The notes under the pieces were generated by a model. The model was given only the letters and a program-made list of their open reading frames with translations, was not told the DNA's origin and searched no databases. This document shows positions 10,217 to 22,139 of a stretch of 64,000 nucleotides of DNA, one piece after another (within the stretch, counting starts at the first letter, position 1; each line of letters begins with the position of its first letter). Location of the stretch: contig NC_064040.1 in NCBI RefSeq assembly GCF_932526225.1, forward strand, positions 14,422,856-14,486,855, written 5' to 3'. The translations under genes were made by a program, and so were the position numbers. The stretch is from Nematostella vectensis (lineage: Eukaryota; Cnidaria; Anthozoa; Actiniaria; Edwardsiidae).

Positions 10217-11412
10217 CTCCTCCAGAGAGCCAGGCTTGCTTGGATCACGTTTACATTAACCAGCCACAGGGCATCACAAAGACCAAGGTATGCAACAACG
10301 GACTATCAGATCATTTACCAGTGTGCGTTGTGCGCAGATACAAAAAGAAACAAGATCGCGCAGCAGATAAAAACCATGTCTATATTTCCTACCGTGACTG
10401 CAAGAAGCTGGATGAGGAGGCCTTCCTAAAAGACCTTGATGAGGCCCCGTGAAGTGTGCTGGACACCTTTGATGACCTTGATGACGCTGTGGATTATGGG
10501 AATCTGACTTTCCTAAGTATCGCTGATATACATGCTCCTCTTATTAGAAAGCGTGTAAAGAAACAAAACCAACCACAGTGGATGACGCCTGAACTCTACG
10601 CAGCCATTAGAGACCGCGACAGGCTGCTAGAGAGAGCCCGAAAGTGTAATTGTGGCTCAGATGCGTGGGAAACTTTTAAATCAGCTCGAAATAACGTTTT
10701 TCAATCCATCCGAGAAGCTAAACGAAATCATTTCAACAAGTCATTTGAACAGAGTTCAACGGCAAAGGAATTCTGGAGACATCTAAAAATTGCTATCGGG
10801 CAGACAAGTAAACCGTCACCTTCGCAACTAAGAGCCAATGCAAGCAACACACCCACCATCACAGATCCACGTGAAATAGCTAATGCATTTGACGAGTTTT
10901 TTTGTTTCCGTTGCTGCCACCTACAGAAATAGCAATGTCAACATGAGAACGCTGTCAACTTCAGATTTCGAAAAGTTAAAAGGGTTTGTTGATAGCAAAA
11001 TCCCGAGTGTCACTAAATTTGAAATACCCAACGTCATGCAAGAATTTGTGCAAGGTTATCTTCTTCAACTACAAACGTGTAAAGCCACAGGTTTGGACGA
11101 TATAAGTGCTCGCCTTTTAAGGGCTGCAGCCCCAGCCATAGCTCCATCGTTGACTAAGATCATCAACCAAAGTATAAAACTGGACGATTCCCTGCGCGCT
11201 GGAAAGAGGCGAAAGTCTGTCCAATATATAAAGCTGGAGACCGCCTGAGTGTTGATAACTACCGGCCCATCAGTATTTTACCTGCCCTGTCCAAAGTTAT
11301 TGAAAGACACATACACGTTTGCTTATATGAATACCTAAACAGCCACAAGCTATTAAGTAGTAACCAGTCAGGTTTCCGTCCTTATCACTCGTGCGATACT
11401 GCCCTAGTAAAG
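10213..11412 (+). pseudogene. LINE-1: endonuclease end and linker to RT, frameshifted
   Basis: Segments in changing frames continue the element. 10,213-10,452 has LDHVYINQPQ and the end of the endonuclease domain, NNGLSDHLPVCVV. 10,456-10,920 is the linker (QPQWMTPELYAAIRDRDRL, REAKRNHFNK). 10,883-11,248 has KATGLDDISARLLRAAAPA, the start of the RT. 11,249-11,412 has the NYRPISILPALSKVIERH-type motif. At least three frameshifts or stops interrupt it. Confidence 0.7.
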
Positions 11413-12570
11413 TTGATTGACTATCTCATTGGAAATATGGATCAGGGACTAATATCTGGCTTGAACCTCATAGACTACCGAAAGGCGTTTGATTTAGTAG
11501 ACCATGACACGCTTATTAAGAAGCTCTCCATATATGGCGTCTCTGGAAAGTCACTAGATTGGTTCAAGTCTTATCTAGAAGACCGAAAACAGAAAGTCAC
11601 AATTAGTGGTCAGCTATCAGATTCGAAGCCCATTACTGCAGGCGTTCCCCAGGGCTCGATTTTAGGTTCCTTAATGTTTATCCTGTTTATTAATGACTTA
11701 CCACTTGAAGTCTCCAACAGCGCACTCGAGATATATGCAGATGATACAACACAAGTCGCAAGTGGAAGTAGCGTTAGTGAGGTTGAGTCTATTCTTACTG
11801 AAGAGCTAAAAAAGGTGAATGGATGGGCGAATGAAAACAAAATGGTTTTGAACCAAAGCAAAACCAAATCAATGCTTATCTGTAGCAAGCCAAAGTTGCG
11901 CACATTGACAGGAAAGGATTTGACAGTCAGCACAGAAAATGGCCAGCTTGAATGTGTCAATGAAGTTAAACTGCTTGGCATAAGATTAGACAACTCCTTA
12001 ACCTGCAACCACCTCAAGTACATTCACAATAAGATCTAAGCGACTAGGCTTGTTAAAAAGGACAAATAAATTCCTGTCACTTAAAGCAAGAACCCTGTTC
12101 TACCATTCGCTCATACAGCCAATATTAGACTATGGTGCTATCGTCTGGGGCTCGACCAAAAAGCAACACATCGACGATATGGTCAAGTTCCAGAAACGGT
12201 GTGCGCGGGTTATCCTCGATAAGAAATGGGATGGAACTTCAAAACCACTTTTTGAAGAACTAAATATTGTCCCATTCGACAAAAGAATAATCTACCTACA
12301 ACTTGTTTTGCTCTTTAAGGCAATGAACAATATGACCCCATGCTATATCAGAGATATGTTCGTTAAGTGTAGTGATGTACATAACAAGAACACTAAAAAT
12401 GCAGCAAACCATAACTTAGTACTTCCAAAGGCTCGGACTACATTAGCAAAAACAGCTTTAAGTTTGTAGCAGCTAAAAGGTGGAATGCATTGCCACTAGA
12501 AATCAAAGAAGCCAAGTCAAGCCTTCTCCGCAAAACTAAGAGAATACATCACAACACTGTAAATAAGTTT
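11413..12570 (+). pseudogene. LINE-1: reverse transcriptase core and C-terminal tail
   Basis: This is the palm and thumb of a non-LTR RT. It shows NLIDYRKAFDLVDHDTL, AGVPQGSILGSLMFILFIND and the catalytic box EIYADDTTQVAS, with both Asp residues of the active site kept. Around 12,040 the frame breaks, and SLIQPILDYGAIVWGS continues in 12,050-12,469. Another shift near 12,468 leads into AAKRWNALPLEIKEAKSSLL. The 3' untranslated end runs to about 12,700, where tetranucleotide repeats begin. The catalytic core is intact but the copy is inactive through frameshifts. Confidence 0.75.
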
Positions 12571-12718
12571 ATAAATCAGCAAAGGATTGTTATTGTAAAT
12601 AGTTTCGTCAAAGATTCCGCTGTAAACAGATTTGTAAATAGCTTTTATTTATTTTGTTTCTGTTGAGGGCCATGCGTACATTATCATTGTGATATGAAGT
12701 GAATCCCTCATTAAAATG

Positions 12719-13089
12719 GGCATCCATCCATCCATCCATCCATCCACCCACCCACCCACCCACCCACCCACCCACCCACCCACCCACCCACCCATCCACC
12801 CATCCACCCATCCACCCATCCACCCACCCACCCACCCACCCACCCACCCACCCACCCACCCACCCACCCACCCACCCACCCACCCACCCACCCACCCATC
12901 CACCCATCCACCCATCCACCCATCCACCCATCCACCCATCCACCCATCCACCCATCCACCCATCCACCCATCCACCCATCCACCCATCCACCCATCCACC
13001 CATCCACCCATCCACCCATCCACCCATCCACCCATCCACCCATCCACCCATCCACCCATCCATCCATCCATCCATCCATCCATCCATCT

Positions 13090-13178
<89 letters not shown>

Positions 13179-13201
13179 TGTCTGTCTGTCTGTCTGTCTG
13201 T
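12719..13201. repeat. Compound tetranucleotide microsatellite
   Basis: About 370 bases of CATC and CACC units in several alternating blocks are followed by about 85 bases of CTGC and then about 28 of CTGT. Open frames of 120-230 codons on both strands here ([12 protein letters not shown] and [12 protein letters not shown]) are produced by the tetramer period and are not proteins. The array lies at the 3' end of LINE-1, so it may have grown from the element's short-repeat tail. Confidence 0.95.
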
Positions 13202-13224
13202 ATCAGTAAAGCTATTCAAGCTCG

Positions 13225-13503
13225 ATAGGCCAATTTCAACGTAGGATGCCGTTTTTATGACTAATGAACAACTTTGATATATTCCTCCAACAAACATTGC
13301 TCTCTACAGGAAAACTAAACGCCTCCCATTGTGTACCTGTTCGTCTTGCTCGTCCTGTGTTTGTTATTTCTGAAATTATTGTAACTGTTATTGTAACTAT
13401 TATTTAAGCTGAACCGCCTAGATTAGTCTGTTCTATTAGCGGGTGAGCACATAAAAGAAACAATAATGTATTTATGTACAATAATGTTGAAGTTGAAGTT
13501 GAA
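13225..13503 (+). mobile_element. Probable LINE 3' untranslated tail
   Basis: This stretch ends in AATAATGTTGAAGTTGAAGTTGAA. The short TTGAAG repeats following a low-complexity AT-rich 3' region (TGTTATTGTAACTATTATTT, then GCGGGTGAGCACATAAAAG) look like the tail of a CR1/L2-like LINE. No coding part is attached. It may be the displaced end of LINE-1 or a separate truncated copy. Confidence 0.35.
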
Positions 13504-14845
13504 CTTAGTTACAGGCTTCAAAATGGTCATTTACACCTTTTGCTGTTCAATAACGGGAAAGGAACATTCATTTGTGCCAAACGTTGTATCGTTAACGTGC
13601 ATTGTACGTTCATCAACATCGCACGAAACATCCTTAGCGTGACTCGACTTTCAATAACAATGATTGAATATGTGCGAACTTTAAATAGCATCAACGGACA
13701 ATCAATAACGCAATTGGGCATTTATTCGGGATGGAATGAACATTTTTTTGCAGGCAATCGAAAATTCAATTACAGGTTTGGACAATCAGTAGCGTTTATT
13801 GACAATCAGTTATAAAAAATAGAAAATTCATTAGGCAATCAATAAGCCTTTTCAGACAATCATGCTCATCAATGTGACATTCACCAATGTGGTTTGACAA
13901 CCATTTATCCGATTTAAACCAAACAACAAGGAAAAATAAAATTTCATTAGAGTTACTATTTTTCTCTTTTCTTTAAACAGTGGGCTCCTAAAATTAAGAG
14001 AAATATAGAATTATAAATATTTTTTAACAAAAAACAAGACAAACAAACAACACTTTTTGTGGATAGTTTATAAAAGCAAAAAATGTATACTCACTCGTCC
14101 GCTATAGAAAAACAGAAAACGTTTGTATGAGAAATGCCGCAAAGAAACCCCTCGAACACAGGGAAGAGCTTTAAGAGAGGAGAGAGAGCGTACCGCCAAG
14201 TATGTGGTCAAGTTGAAAGAAGTTGAAGAAATATCACAGTCACTTTGGCTATTTCGCCCTAACAGTCTTATCTTCCACTTTTCTATCATAGGGGGGATGA
14301 ATGCACAGAGATTCAACGACTTCTTAAACACGACTGAATCTTTACCCCAACGAAAACGTCATTTTTAAGTGGTGGTAGCGAAGCTATTCAGGACTTTTTG
14401 CGGTAGCGGGGTTGTGTCACTCGCTAATCGTTAATAGCTTACTAATCGACGACGCAAGTGTAACCCATAGCCAATCATGACTCTTCTAATATCACAACAC
14501 TTGGCCAATCAAATCAAACGTTTTAGCGAAAAAGCCCGCGAATTGTCAGCGGTTTTCCAAACCAGGTAAAAAAAACATGGCGGCCGTAGTTGAATTCTTT
14601 GAAGGTTAAGACTATGATTTAACGTCATTCCTGCCTTTCTTGCCAATTAAAAATCGAGCCACATTCGGTAAATAGCTATCTGAATGCAAGGTTTCGCTTC
14701 AAAGTCCGTTCGTTATCAGTTCAACTTTCACGAAATATCATGTTGTCAACAAACTTACGAAACGCCACTTGTAAGCCATTTCCACTTCCCCTTTACTACT
14801 GCTGGCTGTGCACCAAATTCTTTGTTTATTTCTTGCATGCATGCT
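13504..14845. other. Intergenic, no recognised gene
   Basis: Two short open frames (13,474-13,815 plus and 14,123-14,368 plus) match nothing that I recognise. The second begins MYEKCRKETPRTQGRALREE and has a basic/acidic coiled-coil-like stretch, but has no splice or codon evidence. Otherwise the stretch is AT-rich and featureless up to the copy C minisatellite. Confidence 0.4.
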
Positions 14846-14855
14846 TGCTTACCAT

Positions 14856-16168
14856 AGCTTCGTTCTCCCAGTAGAGGGTAAAAGATGATTGTTACTTACC
14901 ATGGCTTCGTTCTCCCAGTAGAGGGTAAAGGATGACTGTAACTTACCATAGCTTCGTTCTCCCAGTAGAGGGTAAAAGATTACTGTTACTTACCATGGCT
15001 TCGTTCTCCCAGTAGAGGGTAAAAGATTACTGTTACTTACCATGGCTTCGTTCTCCCAGTAGAGGGTAAAAGATGACTGTTACTTACCATAGCTTCGTTC
15101 TCCCAGTAGAGGGTAAAAGATTACTGTTACTTACCATGGCTTCGTTCTCCCAGTAGAGGGTAAAAGATGACTGTTACTTACCATGGCTTCGTTCTGCCAG
15201 TAGAGGGTAAAAGATGACTGTTACTTACCATGGCTTCGTTCTCGCTGTAGAGGGTAAAAGATGACTGTTACTTACCATGGCTTCGTTCTCCCTGTAGAGG
15301 GTAAAAGATGACTGTTACTTACCATGGCTTCGTTCTCCCAGTAGAGGGTAAAGGATGACTGTTACTTACCATAGCTTCGTTCTCCCTGTAGAGGGTAAAA
15401 GATGACTGTAACTTGCCATGGCTTAGTTCTCCCAGTAGAGGGTAAAAGATGATTGTTACTTACCATGGCTTCGTTCTCCCAGTAGAGGGTAAAAGATGAC
15501 TGTTGCTTACCATGGCTTCGTTCTCCCTGTAGAGGAAAAAGGATGACTGTTACTTACCATGGCTTCGTTCTCCCAGTAGAGGGTAAAGGATGACTGTTAC
15601 TTACCATATCTTCGTTCTCCCTGTAGAGGGTAAAAGATGACTGTAACTTACCATGGCTTAGTTCTCCCAGTAGAGGGTAAAAAAAGACTGTTACTTACCA
15701 TGGCTTCGTTCTCCCAGTAGAGGGTAAAAGATGACTGTTGCTTACCATAGCTTCGTTCTCCCTGTAGAGGGTAAAAAATGACTGTAACTTACCATGGCTT
15801 AGTTCTCCCAGTAGAGGGTAAAAGATGATTGTTACTTACCATGGCTTCGTTCTCCCAGTAGAGGGTAAAGGATGACTGTTACTTACCATGGCTTCGTTCT
15901 ACCAGTAGAGGGTAAAGAATGACTGTTACTTACCATGGCTTCGTTCTCCCAGTAGAGGGTAAAATATGACTGTTGCTTACCATGGCTTCGTTCTCCCTGT
16001 AGAGGGAAAAGGATGACTTTTACTTACCATGGCTTCGTTCTCCCTATAGAAGGTAAAGAATGACTGTTACTTACCATGGCTTCGTTCTCCCAGTAGAGGG
16101 TAAAAGATGACTGTTGCTTACCATGGCTTCGTTCTCCCTGTAGAGGGAAAAGGATGACTTTTACTTAC
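14856..16168 (-). repeat. 47-bp minisatellite made of the exon 2 donor junction, copy C
   Basis: About 28 units of 47 bp, the longest of the three arrays. Read on the minus strand a unit runs through TTTACCCTCTAC, GGGAGAACGAAGCCATG and GTAAGTAACAGTC. Most units keep GTAAGT. Many have CTACTGGG where exon 2 has CTATAGGG, which removes the cryptic AG acceptor. Two-unit and three-unit variants recur, showing local expansion. To the left the homology to copy B stops at the array edge. Confidence 0.9.
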
Positions 16169-16395
16169 CATGGCTTCGTTCTCCCTATAGAAGGTAAAGA
16201 AAGAGTTCTCCTGCAGTCTGTTTAATGCTCCATGGCTGTACCCATCGGGGGACAAGAGTTCACAAACATCTTGGCCACCTGGTACGATTCCGTGGTTGAA
16301 CGAGAGGCATCGCGGGTGACTGGTGCAGAGCATAGCGCAGTCCATGTGACACATCACGTGATGCGTGGCTATAATTGATTCGTTTAGTCGCTTAT
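16169..16395 (-). CDS. PAN/fibrinogen-like gene copy C, exon 2 (PAN/apple domain)
   Basis: This 227-bp exon has an acceptor (TCTCTTTGTCTTACAG) and a donor (ATG|GTAAGT) at the same places as in A and B. It is fully open and differs from A at only a few residues (HGIVPGG for HGTVPGG, LSPDG for LSSDG, FFTFYR for SFSFYR). All five cysteines are kept. No fibrinogen-like exon follows on the left before copy A. If the transcript read through the donor, translation would end 16 codons later after GRTKPW, giving a PAN-only secreted protein. Equally the copy may be a decaying duplicate. Confidence 0.68.
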
Positions 16396-16489
16396 CTGTA
16401 AGACAAAGAGAAAATCGTCCATTTAAACAGCGCCAGAAGCTGGCCAAGTAATGCCTCCACCATCAGGGCCGTAGTAAGCCGCCATATAG

Positions 16490-17340
16490 TGTAATATTAT
16501 CTATCGTAAACCTAAACGGTATCGTTGAAAAACGCTAACTGTGGACTACCGGAATTCGGATAACAAGCACTAAAGAGCAGACATTACAGAAATAGAAAAA
16601 TAGAAGAAAATTATTTAGCAGAACAATAAACACAACCAGCTTTATTAGATAGAGGACAAACAACATGCAATTTTTAATGAAACTGAAATCACTCTTTACA
16701 GTTGGTAGTTAAACAAAACTCCTGATGGATTTTGAGTTTTGCGCTGTGAAGTTTTGGAAGGGGCAATATATTGAAAATTTGTAGGCAACAAGTAAAAGTA
16801 ATTTCTGATGTAAACAGCGTAATATTTAATTTATGTTCAGGGCCCCTAAAACTGCAGAAGAAGAAAAAACGTTGGGAGGGCTAATAGGACGAAATGGTCA
16901 TTCAATGTTTTTCGTCTCGCATCTTTGCATGTTTTGTTTGTGAGCAAAAATTGTTTAACATTTTAGTAAATTTCAATTACAATAAACTATTAATTGCAAT
17001 ACTTATTCATTCTGCCTTCTAGCCACATCCCACTTAAATATTTTTCGAAAGTTTCCTATGATACGGAGGCGTGTTTACACCTATCTTAATACGTTGGAGG
17101 GAAAATCTTATGGATAGAAATGTTTCATCGATTTTTTGTTCTCTTTATTATGCCTTGAGCAAACAGTGAAAACACAAATAGATATTGCTTGTGGCCGCTA
17201 TTAGGCGGGTTGACCGCAAGACAAATAAAACATTGTGATGGGCACATCACCTTCCAACAGTGTTCTAATAGCGCCAACATTGCTGGGCAAATATGTTTGT
17301 GGTGTAAATGGGTATATTTACTTATAATAGTATAGCTGCA
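16490..17340. other. Intron of copy C without homology to A or B
   Basis: AT-rich sequence between exons 1 and 2 of copy C. Homology to copies A and B stops near 16,490 and resumes near 17,340, so this part was inserted or replaced. I see no open frame or recognisable element. Confidence 0.4.
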
Positions 17341-17931
17341 TTGCTTTGATATGTGTTTTTTTTTAGAAATATCAAATCATGCAACACATAGATATAACCT
17401 AGAAGCAGAGACCTTTTTTCCTGTTTGTTTCTATCAGTTATCTGTGTAGAGTCTATGTTGTGTCCGTTATCGTTTGTTTACATAAACAAACGGGAACACG
17501 AAAGAACATAGTGATAGAAGCAAAAAGGAGGAAGGAACTGCTAGTAGGGTACACAAAAACCCTAAAACATTATTTAAAATCTGTTCGAAAGTTTGGAAAA
17601 GAAAGTTTGGGAATAGTTAGTTACGACCATGCTACGATGAAGTTTCAGCCACTCTAAATCTCAAAAGGTCCCGTACAACTTTCAGATATGGTTTGTGAGC
17701 TAGTAAAAAACGTAGGATTTATCCGTAGAATTCTCGAGGAACGAAAAATGTAAAGTGTGTTATGTTGACAAATCCCTTTCTAGATATATAAAACACTTTC
17801 ATAGTTATATTACGGTAGCTGTCGTTTGGGTAGCACCAAAATGGATGGGACGAAAGGCTTTCCCTACCAATATCATTTTCTCTCATAATTCATAATTCTT
17901 GTCTCGAAATGAAGCTACTTATAATACTTAC

Positions 17932-18058
17932 CAACAAATCTGACGTAATGACCCAGTTTGCTATGCTCCAGTCGTAATATGGCATTTCCAAATGCTACTA
18001 TCAGCCATGGGATAAGCAAATAAAATGCGTGAAGATTGTAAATTCTTCCCACATCCAT
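17932..18058 (-). CDS. PAN/fibrinogen-like gene copy C, exon 1 (signal peptide)
   Basis: This is the third copy of the signal-peptide exon, 127 bp with the same ATG and phase-1 donor (G|GTAAGTAT). It differs slightly from A and B (IYNLHAFYL, AILRLEH for AILHMEH), and has no stop or indel. Preservation of length and frame in the most diverged copy suggests that it was under selection for at least part of its history. It pairs with exon 2 at 16,169-16,395 across an intron of about 1.5 kb. Confidence 0.68.
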
Positions 18059-18499
18059 CCTGCCATATGCCCCACGCCCTTGATTATTAACGCGGCATCT
18101 GCTGCGCGAAGAAAACAAGCTGAAAAGTCTTTTATCTTGATGAGTTATTTTCGTGAATTCTATTGGATTAATGTTTGCAATGAAAAATTAAAGTACCACA
18201 AACAATACCTTTCAACAAAACCTTGTAAATAACTCCCTCTAAAGGATTTTTCTCACATCCTATTGCCTATCAGTTAAGATGGGGAAGATGTCTGGTTAAC
18301 AATTATAAAAATTCTAAAAATAATTGAAGTTTAGGTAAACATTTACAATAAATTGGGGATATGGCAGGTGTTCTTAAAACCTTCTATCACGAAAATAACA
18401 GCAATATCTCCAGGAGTGACTAGATTAACCCATCATTACTATAGCGCCCCAGGAAGCCCGTAAAATATAGGCACAACTCCAAAACGTCAGAAATGCAAA

Positions 18500-18825
18500 C
18501 TAGACTCTTTTTTTCTTATAAGAACGTCGAATTTTCCGTTAAGGCTGGGCCGTTCTCATTTTTGGCACATTTTGAGGCTGAATATGTTCTTGACAATGTT
18601 CTTAAATTTTTGTGTATATAGGGTTCATCAGAACCCGAAAGAACTGAAAGCTGCTGCTAAGCACGCCAATAAAACTATTGTTGCGTTTATTGCAAAAATT
18701 CCGATCCGCCATCTTGTTTATTAATATGGCTCGGCGATCACCCTTTTAAAGTTAACCCTTTCGGTTAAGCCTGCGTACGAACCGAAAGTAATATCGACCC
18801 TCGAGTGTTCCGGGAGTGTCAAATC
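18500..18825. other. Unclassified sequence between copy C and LINE-2
   Basis: It contains CGAATTTTCCGTTAAGGC, GGGTTCATCAGAACCCG and TTTCGGTTAAGCCTGCG; the middle one is a short palindrome. It could be a SINE or MITE fragment, but nothing identifies it. Confidence 0.3.
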
Positions 18826-19481
18826 AAATCATCAAATCATCTTTATTTTGCTCATAATTCTGTTTCTTTACATAGGTATATACTAAAGGATAGAGATCTA
18901 TAATTTGTTACAAGTAAAATAAATGAGAACAAGTTCGAGCAGGGAAGCTAAATAAACTAGTCAGTTATCGAGTTAGCTTCCCTTACCATAAAAAGTCAGT
19001 TTTGAGCAGAAAAAAGAGAGAGAGAAAAAAGAAGAAGAAATTACTGCCCCACCCCCCACCCCCTCAACCAATCCCCACCCACCCTGGGAAGGAAACTAAT
19101 CTTATTATCAAGTTACTATGGAAATTGTTAGAGAAAAATAACGATATTTACAAAGTTTATAGGCTAGATTGACAGTAGATAATGTTTGGCGAGTTTTGGA
19201 AAAGAAAAGGTGCCTGAGTCCTTGAGAGAAAATGGAAGATCTCTCCAAATATCGGAACCGACAAAAGAAATTGATTGCTTACCTATATTTGTTCGTATTT
19301 TGGGTTTGTATAGATTTTGATTTGCTGCGTACCTAGTGTTGTAACTATGTAAGCTGCTGGCATATTGAAAAGTGCAATAAAAAATATAAGGAAGAAGACT
19401 TTTGTGCCACGAGTGAATGAATTTTAGGGCATGTAATTTGAAAACATTATCTACAGTCAGAATATCTAGTAAGTTTAGCAA
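18826..19481 (-). pseudogene. LINE-2 (minus strand): 3' tail and polymerase C-terminus
   Basis: Read on the minus strand, 19,481-19,164 encodes a typical LINE C-terminus (LHSYNTRYAANQNLY, TNIGKQSISFVGSDIWRDLP) ending in a stop after YLLSI. The 3' untranslated part ends in GCAAAATAAAGATGATTTG followed by GATGATTTGATTTGA, that is an AATAAA signal followed by a short tandem tail, marking the 3' end of the element at about 18,826. Confidence 0.75.
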
Positions 19482-19547
19482 TGGTTTGGCACTTGCAGTG
19501 TCTTTCCCATAAGTGCGGGCAAAAAAAATTAATCTGACAAAATGATT

Positions 19548-20576
19548 TTATTTTGTTTGCAAACTTTTCAAGTTCGTTTTGAAAGTGCTACCCCATGCTA
19601 ATATGCCATATGAAATATGTGGATAGACCAGATTGTAATAGATTTGCTTCAATTGTTGGATAGAAAGATAGTGCCTTAATTTAGATATTATTCCTATGTT
19701 TCTGGAAATGCGGGAGCGAATAAAAGAAATGTGATTTTTCCATGTAAGATGCTCGTCTATCATTACTCCTAGGTATGTAATGTACTTCTTACGTTCCAAC
19801 AATTGATCAGATCCATCTGAATTTCTAAATCGAATATTAATAGGAGTATCTTTTTTTCTCGATGATTTGATTATCATGTAATTTGTTTTTGTCATATTTA
19901 TAGAAACCTTATTAACGTGGCACCAGTTTTCCACCTTGGCAAGCTCCGTATTCATCAAATTCTCTAGTGCTATAAGATCGCTGGAAGAGGCGAAAACATT
20001 GGTGTCATCTGCGAATATTTTAAAACTTAGCTTGTCAGAGGAATGTGGCAGATCGTTTATGTAGATTAGGAATAGAAGCGGACCTAGTGTACTTCCTTGC
20101 GGAATACCACAAAGCATTGTCAGCTCAGAAGACCTGACCCCACCCAAGTCAAGATATTGTTTTCTGTCAGTTAGGTAATTAGTAAACCACTTGAGTGCCA
20201 ATCCCCTTATCCCATAGGCCTCTAATTTATCTAGTAAAATGCCATGGTTAACTGTATCGAAAGCCTTCGAGAAATCTAAAAATACACTACAGGTATGCAT
20301 ATTATTGTCGATCGCTTTTCTAAGAGTGTTTATTATTTCGGTTATAGCCAATGAAGTTGAGTAACCTTTCCGAAAACCAAATTGACATTCGTAAAGTATG
20401 TTCTGTTTTTCTACATAGTTAATGATTTGTTGATAAACAAGCTTCTCAAGTACTTGAGTGAAAGTTGACAGAGTTGAAATTGGTCGAAAATTAAACGGAT
20501 CCGTGATTTCACCACCCTTGTCCACAGGGGTGATTTTAGATATTTTAAGTATATCAGGTACCACACCCTGCTGCAA
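19548..20576 (-). pseudogene. LINE-2: reverse transcriptase
   Basis: A 342-residue open segment holds a complete RT core: FRPISTLSTFTQVLEKLVY, QFGFRKGYSTSLAI, VFLDFSKAFDTVNHGILL, GIPQGSTLGPLLFLIYIND and the catalytic FKIFADDTNVFASS. The thumb follows (YLGVMIDEHLTWKNHI, YPHISYGILAWGS). Active-site Asp residues are kept. It is broken from the C-terminal tail by an indel near 19,540 and from the upstream linker by a stop near 20,577. Confidence 0.8.
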
Positions 20577-21350
20577 TGATTAATTAAGTATGGTGATTAA
20601 ACTGTCACTAATGTGACTAGACGCAAGTTTAATACAGCGCCTTGGTACGCCAATTGACGATACTTTAAGGTCCAATCCATATAGCAAGTCGTACACTTCG
20701 TGGACAAGAATGGCGCGAAAACTGAAGCTATCACGAAAAGTACGTTTTATGTACTGTTTTGGCTGTTGGGTACTATGTGGAATCTTGTTCGCGAGGTCTT
20801 GACCTACATTAATGAAATGCGTATTTAAGTGGTGTGCAATACTGGCTTTGTCAGTATAACACTTGTTGTTATAGATTAATTTCGTAATTGGCGGTAGACT
20901 GGTACTATTTTTCCGGTTTATCAGTAAACCTATTAATTTTCAAGTTGTTTTGAGGTAGCCACTATTCAATTTAAATTGATTCTCAAAGTACACTTTTTTG
21001 GCAGCCTCTTTTACACGATTTAATTTGTTGTTGTAGATTTTATAGAATCTAACTTTACTCGAATCGTTACTGAGAAAGTGCGTTATGAAAAGTTTTTGCC
21101 TTTGTTTTATCGAATTAAGTACTGCCTTAGTAAGCCATGGTTTTGCTTGCTGTTTAATTTGTTTATTGGTTCGTTTACGTAACGGTGCATGTTTATCCGT
21201 TAGAGATTGCAGCGCACTGATTACTTTATTAATGCTATCATTTACATCGTCAGTTACAAATTGTTGAAAATCAATTAACCCAAGATTGCTTATAAACAAG
21301 TCATTGTCAAAATGCGAGAAATCACGGAAGTACTTATTGTCTTTACGCAA
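20577..21350 (-). pseudogene. LINE-2: linker between endonuclease and RT
   Basis: The open part 21,350-20,940 has RTNKQIKQQAKPWLTKAVLN and basic sequence typical of the LINE linker. 20,939-20,577 continues in another frame (AIRNKIPHSTQQ-like and SHISDSLITILN) before a stop that separates it from the RT. Nothing else lies here. Confidence 0.65.
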
Positions 21351-21357
21351 GGGAAGT

Positions 21358-22137
21358 TTATTTGTGACTGTACAAAAAAACAGGCAAATGATCAGTGATA
21401 CCTACTAAACATATCCCCGCCTTAGCAATTTTTTTGCGGTACATTGGTATAAATATGGTCGATAAGGGTTGCGCTGTGATCTCTTGCAGCATATTATGAA
21501 CTTTTTCACAATCATACAATGGATGTCTATAAAGGCAGCCAATGAGAACGTTCTTTTGTTTGGCCCTTGTTATTTCAATCCAACAAGATTCAATGCCGCC
21601 CTCAGCTATTTCTAAATCACGCCTTCTAATGAAATCTAATTCGTGCGATATGTAAATCCCGACTCCGCCTGCATTAGTCGGTGAGTTTGTATTCACAAAA
21701 ACATAACCTGGAATATTAATGTTATAAACATTATTATCTGTAAGTTTTGTTTCTGAAATCGCAATTATGTCCGGAGCACTTTTAACAGTCAAAAGAACAT
21801 CTTCTAACGACGTTAAGTTCGCCGATAGGCTGCACATATTCAGATGGATCATAGAAAAGCCGCAGTGCTTGTTTGCATGGAAGAGATTTCCAGAGCGTTT
21901 GATTGAATAATATTGCGATTCTATGTTCTCATTGTATAGGCTATCGTGAGTCTCCCTTTCGTTTTCTGGGCTGACAATAATATCTTTAAATAAATCTATA
22001 TTATCAATAAGGATTTGATGTGATCGATGTACCCACCCACCAGTAATCTTAAGAAACTCCTGGGAGTCCAAGGTGAAAAATGGAAGCTCCGAGAGCGGAT
22101 TTATACGACTAGTCGAATCCATCACAAAAATAAGCAA
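21358..22137 (-). pseudogene. LINE-2: endonuclease domain with internal deletion
   Basis: The 259-residue frame begins with about 95 unassigned residues, then an endonuclease/exonuclease/phosphatase fold: IHLNMCSLSANL, IIAISETKLTD, GGVGIYISHEL and LIGCLYRHPLYD. The expected GDFN catalytic segment and the following part are missing, and GITDHLPVFLYSH comes straight after about 40 residues. The copy therefore has a deleted endonuclease core. Confidence 0.75.
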
Positions 22138-22139
22138 AG

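Noticed and set aside
12608..13297. Long frames on both strands with HPPTHPPI-, GWVDGWMG- and [12 protein letters not shown] repeats
   Set aside because: They are all products of the tetranucleotide microsatellite, which is open in several frames at once; there is no domain, splice site or codon signal.
14123..14368. Possible small coiled-coil protein
   Set aside because: No homology that I recognise, no splice or promoter evidence, and the opposite strand is equally open.
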